A stretch of 5,341 nt of DNA from an uncultured Verrucomicrobia subdivision 3 bacterium (GTDB lineage Bacteria > Verrucomicrobiota > Verrucomicrobiia > Limisphaerales > UBA11358). The notes under the pieces are model-generated. The model saw only the letters and a list, made by a program, of their open reading frames with translations. It was not told the origin of the DNA and did not search any database. The position numbers and the translations under genes were made by a program. Where the stretch lies: positions 1 through 5,341 of the forward strand of contig CAIOUK010000106.1 of NCBI GenBank assembly GCA_903861445.1. The letters are read 5' to 3'. This document shows positions 1 through 5,341 of this stretch, piece by piece; position 1 is the stretch's first letter; the number at the start of each line of letters is the position of its first letter.

Positions 1-30
1 AGGGGCTCTTTACTAATCGCACAATTCAAT

Positions 31-42
31 TTTCAAAGAGCA
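31..42 (-). promoter_or_regulatory. boxA-like antitermination element
   Basis: Reading 42 to 31 on the minus strand gives TGCTCTTTGAAA, continuing ATTGAAT. This closely matches known rRNA leader boxA elements (TGCTCTTTAACA in Escherichia coli, TGTTCTTTGAAAAC in Bacillus). In those leaders the element binds NusB and S10 as RNA. The GCTCTTT core is complementary to AAAGAGC at 11-5 downstream on the same transcript, so it could be paired in some states. The match is direct; function is inferred. Confidence 0.58.
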
Positions 43-45
43 GCC

Positions 46-59
46 GGCGTTTTACCGCC
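46..59 (-). promoter_or_regulatory. boxB-like hairpin just before boxA
   Basis: On the minus strand GGCG (59-56), loop GTAAAA (55-50) and CGCC (49-46) form a 4-bp GC stem ending three bases before the boxA-like element. A small hairpin directly upstream of boxA is the arrangement of boxB in E. coli rRNA leaders. The stem is short and could occur by chance; its position makes it worth listing. Confidence 0.4.
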
Positions 60-160
60 AAAAATCTGCTTTTCTTGCTCCCATTTAGGGGACAAAAAAC
101 CTGACCGCCGATTGGTCTTACTTTTCAACTCGGCTTGTCAGTATCGAGCTAGGGTCGTTC

Positions 161-188
161 AATCTAATGAATCAGAACCCAATGTCAA
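161..188 (-). promoter_or_regulatory. Sigma70-type promoter reading left, probably of the rRNA operon
   Basis: On the minus strand a perfect -35 hexamer TTGACA (188-183) is followed by a 16-bp spacer (182-167) and the -10 hexamer TAGATT (166-161), four of six matches to TATAAT. Transcription would start near 154. It lies 135 bp beyond the stop of the leftward metallopeptidase gene and feeds the leader holding the boxA-like element. A 17-bp palindrome abuts the -35 on its upstream side. It is the best sigma70 match I found among the intergenic regions. Confidence 0.55.
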
Positions 189-205
189 CCAGTTTTTCAA
201 ACTGG
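189..205. repeat. 17-bp perfect palindrome abutting the -35 box
   Basis: CCAGTTTTTCAAACTGG has 7-bp arms (189-195 and 199-205) around a 3-base centre. It ends exactly where the leftward -35 hexamer begins (188). It could be a protein-binding site for an activator or repressor of that promoter, or an RNA hairpin at the 3' end of the metallopeptidase transcript. On the minus strand what follows is TTGACATTGGG, not a T run, so it is not a standard intrinsic terminator. An imperfect inverted repeat (206-211 with 224-230, one bulged base) lies immediately beside it. Confidence 0.5.
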
Positions 206-267
206 CCCTCGTTGGTTATACCGCGAAGGGACATGAAGATTATCAGACATTTATTTTCGTGCAAGAG

Positions 268-284
268 TTTTTTTAAATTTTTTT
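268..284. other. A/T tract upstream of the leftward promoter
   Basis: TTTTTTTAAATTTTTTT is a 17-bp pure A/T run, 80 bp or more upstream of the -35 hexamer. Runs of A or T of this length bend or stiffen DNA. It is too far upstream for a classic UP element (about -40 to -60), so any effect on the promoter is speculative. On the minus strand it shows A runs, so it is not the U tract of a terminator for the metallopeptidase gene. Confidence 0.35.
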
Positions 285-308
285 GCAATGACAAAACCTC
301 AATAATCC

Positions 309-322
309 CCTGTATTTACAGG
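309..322 (-). other. Short hairpin right after the metallopeptidase stop codon
   Basis: CCTGTATTTACAGG is a near-perfect inverted repeat (5-bp stem, 4-base loop as RNA) directly abutting the stop codon of the leftward metallopeptidase gene. On the minus strand it is followed by GGATTATTGAGGTTTTG, only moderately T-rich, so termination here would be inefficient. It may act as a 3'-end stabilising hairpin. It has CTGT/ACAG half-sites only 4 bases apart, so it is not an E. coli-type LexA box. Confidence 0.3.
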
Positions 323-784
323 CTAATCCAGTCCCCGCTCAAATAAATCATCCTCATTCAACCCAAAAAAATGTCCCAGCTCGTGCAAAAAAGTGGTGCG
401 AACCTCCTCGCAAAAAACTGATTCGTCGCCTGCCGCAAAATCCCAGAGGTTTTCCAAAAACAAAATTATCTGCGATGGCAACACCGTTCCGCCATCATCA
501 GCAAACTCCGCACCAGCAAACAAACCAAGCGTATCTGCATCAATTCCATCAGCTTGTAAACCTGCGTTCGGCACATCTTCAAACGTCACCGGCAGCTTCC
601 GCGCCTGCTCGCGCAGTGGCTTTGGCAACGCCTCCAGCGTCGTTTCTATTTCCTCCAAGGCCAACTTTTGCAACTTGTTCCAGTCTGCTTTCACGCCATG
701 ATTTTGTTTCTCCCGCAAACAGAAAGCAAATTTTCTCTCGCACTTGAACGGCTCATGTCTAGCCTTGTCGGAATACAAATCCAT
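323..784 (-). CDS. Zincin-like metallopeptidase, DUF1025 / Zincin_1 family
   Basis: This is a small predicted zinc metallopeptidase of the PF06262 family, whose substrates are not known. The C-terminus carries the motif HELGHFFGLNEDDLFERGL: H134 and H138 as zinc ligands, E135 as catalytic base, and an acidic residue among E144-D146 as probable third ligand. Upstream, SQIILFLENLWDFAAGD (104-120) and EEVRTTFLHE are typical of the family. No signal peptide or membrane segment is seen, so it should be cytoplasmic. The coordinates give the longest frame, opened by the only in-frame ATG. The first 30 residues are Lys/Arg-rich, use AGA codons and do not look like the family, which usually opens near W35. 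A GTG at 694-692 (residue 31), with GGGAG 15 nt upstream, would give 123 aa and is probably the real start. The ATG is one base from the start of the divergent M16 gene, which also argues against it. The family is confident; the start is not. Confidence 0.88.
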   Translation of the reverse strand: MDLYSDKARHEPFKCERKFAFCLREKQNHGVKADWNKLQKLALEEIETTLEALPKPLREQARKLPVTFEDVPNAGLQADGIDADTLGLFAGAEFADDGGTVLPSQIILFLENLWDFAAGDESVFCEEVRTTFLHELGHFFGLNEDDLFERGLD

Positions 785-785
785 T

Positions 786-3464
786 ATGGCTAATCTTTTA
801 AAATTCCCGAAAATATTTTCTGCAGCAATTTTTTTTTCCGGTCTGCTTTGTTCGCCGGCAATTCGCGCAAATACTGAAAATCAAGACGTGCTGCGCGCGA
901 CGCTGACCAATGGTTTACAAGTCGTCATCGTCCCCAACACGCTCGCGCCGGTCGTCACCACGATGATGAATTATCGCGTCGGCTCGGACGAGTGCTCTGC
1001 CGATTTTCCCGGCACCGCGCACGCGATGGAGCACATGATGTTTCGCGGCAGCCCCGGTTTAACTGCGGATCAGCTCGCCGCCACTTCCGCCGCGATGGGT
1101 GGCAACGACAACGCCGATACGCAGCAAGCCGTCACGCAATATTTTTTCACCACGCCAGCAGAAAACCTCGAAGTTGCCCTGCATATTGAAGCCACCCGGA
1201 TGCGCGACTTGCTGGCTGATGAAAAGCTCTGGGAAAAAGAACGCGGTGCCATCGAGCAGGAAGTCGCGCAGGATTTGTCGAACCCAACCTACGTTTTTTA
1301 CCAGCAACTGTTGCAAGCTATGTTCAAAGGCTCGCCTTACGAACATGACGCGCTCGGCACACGGCCATCTTTCGATAAGACCACCGATGCCGACTTGCGT
1401 AAATTTCACAACACCTGGTATGTGCCGAATAACGCCGTGCTCGTCATCGTCGGCAATGTGCAGTCGGAAAAAGTTTTGGCGAAGGTGAAAGAAATCTTCG
1501 GCAATATTCCGTCCGCACCACTCCCCGCGCGACCGGAATATAACTTTTCGCCAGTAAAACCGGATACTTTGAAGCTCGATACGGATTTGCCTTACGGCAT
1601 GACCGCCGTGGTTTTCCGTTTTCCCGGCGCGGAAAACCCCGACTTCGCCGCCGCGCAAATTTTATCCGACGTGTTGAGCAGCCAGCGCGGAAAACTTTAT
1701 GGACTGGTGCCGGATGGCAAAGCGCTGTTCGCCCAATTTGAATATGAAACGTTGCAAAAATCCGGCCTCGGCTATGCGCTGGCCGGCTTTCCCGCCGGCG
1801 GTGATTCGACGAATCTGCTGAAGCAAATAAAAGATATTCTTGTCGCTGAAATCACCAACGGCATTACCGCCGATTTAGTGGAAGCCGCCAAGCGCCGTGA
1901 AATTATCAGCGCCGAGCTGTCCAAAAATTCCGTCTCAGGCCTCGCCTCCGCGTGGTCGCAGGCCATCGCCGTCGAGAACCGGAATTCACCGGACGACGAC
2001 ATCAATTTATTTCGCGTCGTGACGGTGGATGACGTGAATCGCGTCGCCAAAAAGTATCTGGATTTCAACCACGCCATCAGCGCGATCCTCACACCAACAC
2101 CCTCCGGCAAACCAATTTCGTCCAAGAGTTTTGGCGGACAGGAAAACTTCACGTCCTCGGAAAATCCGAACGTCAAACTACCGGTGTGGGCGAAAAAGCT
2201 AACCGAGCAACTGCCGGTTCCGGCTTCCACCTTGAACCCGTTTACAACAAATCTGCCCAATGGAATTAGGCTGATCGTCCAGCCGGAATCCGTCAGTGAC
2301 ACGGTGGGCGTTTATGGCCGCATCAAAAACAACGCGAAAGTGCAGGTGCCCGCCAGCAAAGACGGCGTGGACGAGACGCTCGACAAATTGTTTTCCTACG
2401 GCACCAAATCGCTGGACCGGCTGGCGTTTCAAAAGGCCTTGGATGACATTGGCGCGAACGAATCGGCGGGCGCGGATTTTTCGCTCCAAGTTTTATCGGA
2501 TAATTTTGAGCGCGGCGTGCAGTTGCTCGCGGACAATGAGCTTTCGCCGGCGCTGCCGGAAGACGATTTCAAAATCATCCAGCCGCAGCTGGCGGCGCAG
2601 GTCGCCGGCGAATTGCAAAGCCCCGACCACCTCGCTGGCCGCAAACTGACCACCTCGCTGTTTCCAAACGGCGATCCGGCCACGCGCGAAACCACGCCAA
2701 CCACCATCAAATCGCTCACGTTGGATGATGTGAAAAATTATTACGCCAGCGCGTTTCGTCCCGACATGACGACGATTGTGGTGATCGGCAAAATTTCGCC
2801 GGAAAACGCCGTCGCCAAGATTGAAAAATATTTTGGCGGATGGACAGCTAGAGGCGAAAAGCCGAACACACTTTTTCCGCCCGCACCAACAAACTCAATT
2901 TCCGCCACCCGCGTTCCCGACGCCAGCCGCGTGCAGGACAAGGTGACGTTGGCGGAAACGCTGACATTGACGCGCACGAATACCGATTATTACGCGCTGG
3001 AACTGGGCAACCATGTTCTCGGCGGCGGTTTTTACGCGACGCGTTTGTATCGCGATTTGCGCGAGAAAGCCGGGCTGGTTTATTATGTCGGCTCGTCGTT
3101 CAATATCGGTTTGACGCGCGGTGTTTATCAGGTGCCTTACGCATGCGACCCGCCGAACGTGGCCAAAGCCCGCGCCATCATCGTCAGCAATCTCAAACAA
3201 ATGCAGACGAAAAAAGTCACCGACCAAGAACTCCGGCAGGCCAAGCTGATGTTGCTGCGCGAAATCCCGCTCGCCGAATCCAGCGTGGACCGCATCGCCA
3301 GCGGCTGGCTGTCGCGGGCGGCGCTCGGGTTGCCGCTCGACGAACCGGTGCGTGCCGGCCGCATTTATCTCAAGCTCTCGGCGGGCGATGTCCGAACCGC
3401 CTTCAAAAAATGGATTCGCCCGGAGGATATGGTGCAAGTGGTGCAAGGCCCGGCACCGCAATGA
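786..3464 (+). CDS. Exported M16 family zinc protease, two-unit form (892 aa)
   Basis: This is an M16 (pitrilysin/insulinase-type) metallopeptidase in which two M16 units, each a Peptidase_M16 plus M16_C pair, are fused in one chain, as in PqqL-like periplasmic proteases. Such enzymes degrade peptides inside a closed chamber. A signal peptide spans residues 1-28 (hydrophobic FSAAIFFSGLL, likely cut after AIRA). The inverted zinc motif is HAMEH: H79 and H83 bind zinc, E82 is the catalytic base, E159 in ERGAIEQE is the third ligand, and E152 is the conserved second-shell Glu. The first unit spans about 38-470 and the second about 485-892. The second lacks HxxEH, as expected for the substrate-binding half, but keeps the R759/Y766 pair in LREKAGLVY. 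Length is normal and the frame intact. ATG 786 is preferred over an upstream in-frame TTG at 744, which would put a polar stretch before the signal peptide. No Shine-Dalgarno is evident. The peptide substrate is unknown. Confidence 0.95.
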   Translation: MANLLKFPKIFSAAIFFSGLLCSPAIRANTENQDVLRATLTNGLQVVIVPNTLAPVVTTMMNYRVGSDECSADFPGTAHAMEHMMFRGSPGLTADQLAATSAAMGGNDNADTQQAVTQYFFTTPAENLEVALHIEATRMRDLLADEKLWEKERGAIEQEVAQDLSNPTYVFYQQLLQAMFKGSPYEHDALGTRPSFDKTTDADLRKFHNTWYVPNNAVLVIVGNVQSEKVLAKVKEIFGNIPSAPLPARPEYNFSPVKPDTLKLDTDLPYGMTAVVFRFPGAENPDFAAAQILSDVLSSQRGKLYGLVPDGKALFAQFEYETLQKSGLGYALAGFPAGGDSTNLLKQIKDILVAEITNGITADLVEAAKRREIISAELSKNSVSGLASAWSQAIAVENRNSPDDDINLFRVVTVDDVNRVAKKYLDFNHAISAILTPTPSGKPISSKSFGGQENFTSSENPNVKLPVWAKKLTEQLPVPASTLNPFTTNLPNGIRLIVQPESVSDTVGVYGRIKNNAKVQVPASKDGVDETLDKLFSYGTKSLDRLAFQKALDDIGANESAGADFSLQVLSDNFERGVQLLADNELSPALPEDDFKIIQPQLAAQVAGELQSPDHLAGRKLTTSLFPNGDPATRETTPTTIKSLTLDDVKNYYASAFRPDMTTIVVIGKISPENAVAKIEKYFGGWTARGEKPNTLFPPAPTNSISATRVPDASRVQDKVTLAETLTLTRTNTDYYALELGNHVLGGGFYATRLYRDLREKAGLVYYVGSSFNIGLTRGVYQVPYACDPPNVAKARAIIVSNLKQMQTKKVTDQELRQAKLMLLREIPLAESSVDRIASGWLSRAALGLPLDEPVRAGRIYLKLSAGDVRTAFKKWIRPEDMVQVVQGPAPQ

Positions 3465-3487
3465 TTCCTTCCCGAACCACGCGCTGA

Positions 3488-3513
3488 TGCCCTGAACTGT
3501 CTGGGCAATTTTT
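3488..3513 (+). terminator. Weak candidate intrinsic terminator after the M16 gene
   Basis: TGCCC (3488-3492) and GGGCA (3503-3507) form a 5-bp stem around a 10-base loop, followed at once by A and five T (3509-3513). It begins 24 bp past the protease stop and 89 bp before the next start, a sensible place to end the protease transcript. The short stem and large loop make it weak, so read-through into the beta-barrel gene is possible. The rest of the 112-bp gap shows no strong promoter. Confidence 0.4.
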
Positions 3514-3520
3514 AGCCAGC
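3506..3520 (+). repeat. 15-bp direct repeat, left copy
   Basis: CAATTTTTAGCCAGC occurs here and again, identically, at 4893-4907. The two copies flank the beta-barrel gene. This copy overlaps the T run of the candidate terminator. The match stops at exactly 15 bp on both sides. Confidence 0.5.
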
Positions 3521-3576
3521 TTTCAGCCAGTAACGTCCATCACCGGCCGCCGCCAAATGCTAATTTGCGTCGGTAA

Positions 3577-4902
3577 ATGAAATTTTCAGCAAATCAACTT
3601 TGGCTGACGCTGGCGGTAGGAACAATTCTCGTTGGTGGATTTTCTGCCGTCGCCAGCGAGGTGCCAGCGGAATTTTCCAAGCCTGCGTGGCTGACGGATT
3701 GCTCGCTTGGCCTGAAGGAAAGTTACGACAACAATATTTTTCTTTCCGGCGTCAATAATCCGCCGGCTTATACCGTGCCCGCCGGCAGTGTGGTGGCGCT
3801 GAAGGATGCGGCTTCGTGGATCACCACGGTTTCACCGAAAATTGGTGTTAATTTCGCGCCGCTGTGGGGCGACACCAACTCCCAAATCACTTTCGCCTAC
3901 GCGCCCGACTTCGTTTTGTATCACGACCAAAACTCCGAAAGCTATAACGCGCAGCGGATACTGACCACCGCCAAGGCCGGCAATGAGTTCGCCACGGTGA
4001 ACGCGGAAAATCAATTCACCTATGTGGACGGCAGCGACACCGGGCCGCTTTATCCGGGGAATTTTTACAGCGGTTTTGGCACCATTTTTGACCGCGCCCG
4101 GCGGCGGCAAATTCTGGAGACGGGCAGCTTCTCCCTGCAACTCAACTACGGCAAAGTTTTTGTCCGTCCGGCGGCGGCTTGGATTTACAACGATATGATG
4201 ACCCGGCTCGACACCACCACCGGCTATCAAAATTACGCCGACCGCGCCGACGTCAATGGCGGCGCCGACTTGGGCTACCAAATCACCGATGCTTTTGCCT
4301 GCACCCTCGGCTATCGCTACGGTCAGCAATATCAGCAACATTACGCCTTCTCGCCCTACTTTTCGGACAACCGCTATCAGCGCGTTTTAATTGGATTTGA
4401 AGGCAAGCTTTGGCCGTGGCTGACGCTGAAATTCACCGGCGGCCCGGATTTCCGCAGCTACAATTCGGCGGCGCCCGTCAATCATTCCCACCTGACAAAA
4501 TATTACGGCGAAGGTCAGGCCACCGCGACGTTCTCGGAACGCGATACCGTGACCTTCAAATACAAATACTGGCAATGGCTGGCCGGCACCGGCAAGGTGC
4601 CCTATACCGATTCCGCCTACGAACTGAATTATCACCGCAAACTGACCGACGCCTGGAGTCTGGATCTCGGCGGTAAAATGTTGTCCTGGGATTTTGACGA
4701 TGTTCGCGCCGCCGTCTGCCGCCGGTGCGACCAGCAATATTCCGCAACAATTGGTTTGAGCTACCTCATCTCTTCGCACATGACAGTCAATGCCGGCTGG
4801 ATCTTCGACTTCGGGCGCAATGCCGAAGACAACCTTGCCAATGCCCAGACCCGCGAGTTTGACCGTCAGCTCGTCTCCATCGGCACGCAAATCAATTTTT
4901 AG
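3577..4902 (+). CDS. Outer-membrane beta-barrel protein, BBP2-like putative porin (441 aa)
   Basis: This is a predicted outer-membrane beta-barrel protein; its cargo or role is not identifiable. A signal peptide covers about residues 1-27 (hydrophobic LWLTLAVGTILVGGF, likely cut near AVAS). The mature part alternates polar and hydrophobic residues in aromatic-rich strands with Gly/Asn/Asp turns, for example FSLQLNYGKVFVRPAAAWIY and WLTLKFTGGPDFRSY. It ends in QINF, with the C-terminal Phe typical of substrates of the BAM assembly machinery. The opening LGLKESYDNNIFLSG (44-58) and the following WITTVSPKIGVNF resemble the BBP2 group (PF10082-like) of putative porins common in Verrucomicrobia and Acidobacteria. 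An unusual CRRC pair (C381, C384) lies near the C-terminus. ATG 3577 is the only start that places the signal peptide at the N-terminus; no Shine-Dalgarno precedes it, and a small CAAAT/ATTTG hairpin (3554-3567) lies just upstream. The barrel fold is confident; the subfamily is less so. Confidence 0.85.
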   Translation: MKFSANQLWLTLAVGTILVGGFSAVASEVPAEFSKPAWLTDCSLGLKESYDNNIFLSGVNNPPAYTVPAGSVVALKDAASWITTVSPKIGVNFAPLWGDTNSQITFAYAPDFVLYHDQNSESYNAQRILTTAKAGNEFATVNAENQFTYVDGSDTGPLYPGNFYSGFGTIFDRARRRQILETGSFSLQLNYGKVFVRPAAAWIYNDMMTRLDTTTGYQNYADRADVNGGADLGYQITDAFACTLGYRYGQQYQQHYAFSPYFSDNRYQRVLIGFEGKLWPWLTLKFTGGPDFRSYNSAAPVNHSHLTKYYGEGQATATFSERDTVTFKYKYWQWLAGTGKVPYTDSAYELNYHRKLTDAWSLDLGGKMLSWDFDDVRAAVCRRCDQQYSATIGLSYLISSHMTVNAGWIFDFGRNAEDNLANAQTREFDRQLVSIGTQINF

Positions 4903-4907
4903 CCAGC
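4893..4907 (+). repeat. 15-bp direct repeat, right copy
   Basis: This is the second exact copy of CAATTTTTAGCCAGC, 1387 bp after the first. It covers the last codons and the TAG stop of the beta-barrel gene plus five bases beyond. Directly after the stop, CCAGC (4903-4907) and GCTGG (4911-4915) form a 5-bp inverted repeat with a 3-base loop. No T run follows it, so I do not call it a terminator. Confidence 0.5.
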
Positions 4908-5007
4908 GGTGCTGGATCAACGACCGACCGCCGGCATCGCCATTGCTACGCTAACACGACTTGCGCTTGCTGGCTCATGCGCGATATGGTAGCAATCCAA
5001 ATACTTT

Positions 5008-5341
5008 GTGAAAAAATCCTGCCTCATCGTGGCCGCATTTTGTCTGTGCCTCGGCACTCTTTGCGCCGCAGATCCCAAGCCAAACATCTTAATTCTGCTG
5101 GCCGACGAGTGGCGCGGCAATGCCACCGGCTACGCAGGGGATCCCAACGTCAAGACGCCGAACCTCGACCGACTGGCCAAGTCGGGCTTGAATTTCTGCA
5201 ATGCGGTTTCAGTCTGCCCAGTCTGCACACCTTTTCGCGCCGCGCTGCAGACGGGACGCTTTCCCACTTCGACCGGTATGTTCCTCAATGACGCTTATCT
5301 GCCGTCCGAAGAATTGTGTCTGGCGGAAATTTTGCAGGGAG
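5008..5341 (+). CDS. Secreted Cys-type sulfatase (N-terminal part, cut by window end)
   Basis: This is the first 111 codons of an arylsulfatase-superfamily enzyme, which hydrolyses sulfate esters, often on polysaccharides. A signal peptide spans about residues 1-21 (MKKSCLIVAAFCLCLGTLCAA, with GTG read as Met). It is followed by the family opening PNILILLADEWRG (25-37), where D33 is a calcium ligand and E34 stands where many members have a second Asp. TPNLDRLAKSGLNF (50-63) is also typical. The active-site motif CTPFR (C73-R77) followed by AALQTGR fits C-x-P-x-R, so C73 should be oxidised to formylglycine by an FGE or anSME enzyme encoded elsewhere. GTG 5008 is chosen because an in-frame TAG lies at 4990 and no other start lies between. 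There is no Shine-Dalgarno. It begins 105 bp after the beta-barrel gene. The substrate cannot be told from this fragment, and the subfamily needs the missing C-terminal part. Confidence 0.93.
   Translation, partial: MKKSCLIVAAFCLCLGTLCAADPKPNILILLADEWRGNATGYAGDPNVKTPNLDRLAKSGLNFCNAVSVCPVCTPFRAALQTGRFPTSTGMFLNDAYLPSEELCLAEILQG

Larger units (their letters stand above)
1..154 (-). other. 5' leader of a probable rRNA operon (partial, runs off the left edge)
   Basis: This stretch has no convincing reading frame. On the minus strand it follows a sigma70-type promoter and contains a short GC hairpin directly before a boxA-like element, which is the order found in rRNA operon leaders, where boxB and boxA recruit Nus factors for antitermination. 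The predicted transcription start is near 154, so about 110 nt precede boxA. No part of 16S rRNA is visible; it would begin beyond position 1. A 6-T run at 99-94 follows a 4-bp GACC/GGTC stem (117-114 with 106-103), too short to be a credible terminator. Alternatives are the leader of a ribosomal-protein or nus operon, or a boxA-bearing CRISPR leader. The assignment is inferred from signal order only. Confidence 0.5.

Noticed and set aside
94..117. Minus-strand terminator or attenuator in the leader (GACC/GGTC stem then six T)
   Set aside because: The stem is only 4 bp and three bases separate it from the T run, too weak for a terminator.
309..322. LexA (SOS) box with CTGT and ACAG half-sites
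   Set aside because: The half-sites are 4 bases apart rather than the 8 of the E. coli-type box, and the site lies at the 3' end of a gene, not in a promoter.
1059..1658. Long minus-strand open frame inside the M16 gene
   Set aside because: It is antisense to a well-supported protease region holding the zinc ligand E159, and its translation shows no family features; it is a shadow of GC-biased codon use.
3832..4341. Minus-strand open frame inside the beta-barrel gene
   Set aside because: It is a low-complexity Gly/Val/Ala/Ile-rich translation opposite clear barrel strands, with no start context or recognisable domain.
4903..4915. Intrinsic terminator after the beta-barrel gene
   Set aside because: The CCAGC/GCTGG stem has a 3-base loop but is followed by ATCAACGACC; the T run comes before the stem on the plus strand, which is the wrong order.
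4961..4990. Possible promoter for the sulfatase, TTGCGC with TATGGT at 18 bp
   Set aside because: The -35 matches at only three positions and the -10 at four; a match this weak is expected by chance in a 105-bp gap.
4977..5291. Plus-strand frame starting with ATG at 4977, overlapping the sulfatase
   Set aside because: Its product is Arg-rich and unlike any family, while the frame from GTG 5008 gives an unmistakable signal peptide and sulfatase motif.

Overview
The window carries four protein-coding genes and, at its left edge, what looks like the promoter and 5' leader of a stable-RNA (probably rRNA) operon transcribed leftwards out of the window. Gene content points to a Gram-negative bacterium, most likely a Verrucomicrobiota member: there is an outer-membrane beta-barrel protein, an exported M16 protease, a secreted Cys-type sulfatase and a small DUF1025-type zincin, and the three rightward starts have no clear Shine-Dalgarno. 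This placement is inference from gene content and style; no taxonomic marker lies inside the window.

Layout. Positions 1-322 hold no gene. Read on the minus strand they show, in transcription order, an A/T tract (284-268), a 17-bp perfect palindrome (205-189), a TTGACA / 16 bp / TAGATT promoter (188-161), a GGCG-GTAAAA-CGCC hairpin (59-46) and a boxA-like antitermination element (42-31). That order matches an rRNA operon leader, and the 16S gene would begin beyond position 1. A small zinc metallopeptidase gene (784-323, minus) reads towards this promoter. Its longest-frame ATG lies one base from the ATG of a divergent 892-residue M16 zinc protease (786-3464, plus), so its true start is probably the internal GTG at 694. 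A weak candidate terminator follows the protease. Next come an outer-membrane beta-barrel gene (3577-4902) and the first 111 codons of a sulfatase (GTG at 5008), cut by the right edge.

How they fit together. The three rightward products each carry an N-terminal signal peptide and act outside the cytoplasm. The protease and beta-barrel genes are 112 bp apart and the beta-barrel and sulfatase genes 105 bp apart, so independent transcription is as likely as one operon. A functional link (periplasmic peptide turnover, outer-membrane transport, sulfated-glycan degradation) is possible but unproven. I see no mobile element, CRISPR array, tRNA or phage gene. The most unusual material is the non-coding left end, not a new protein system.
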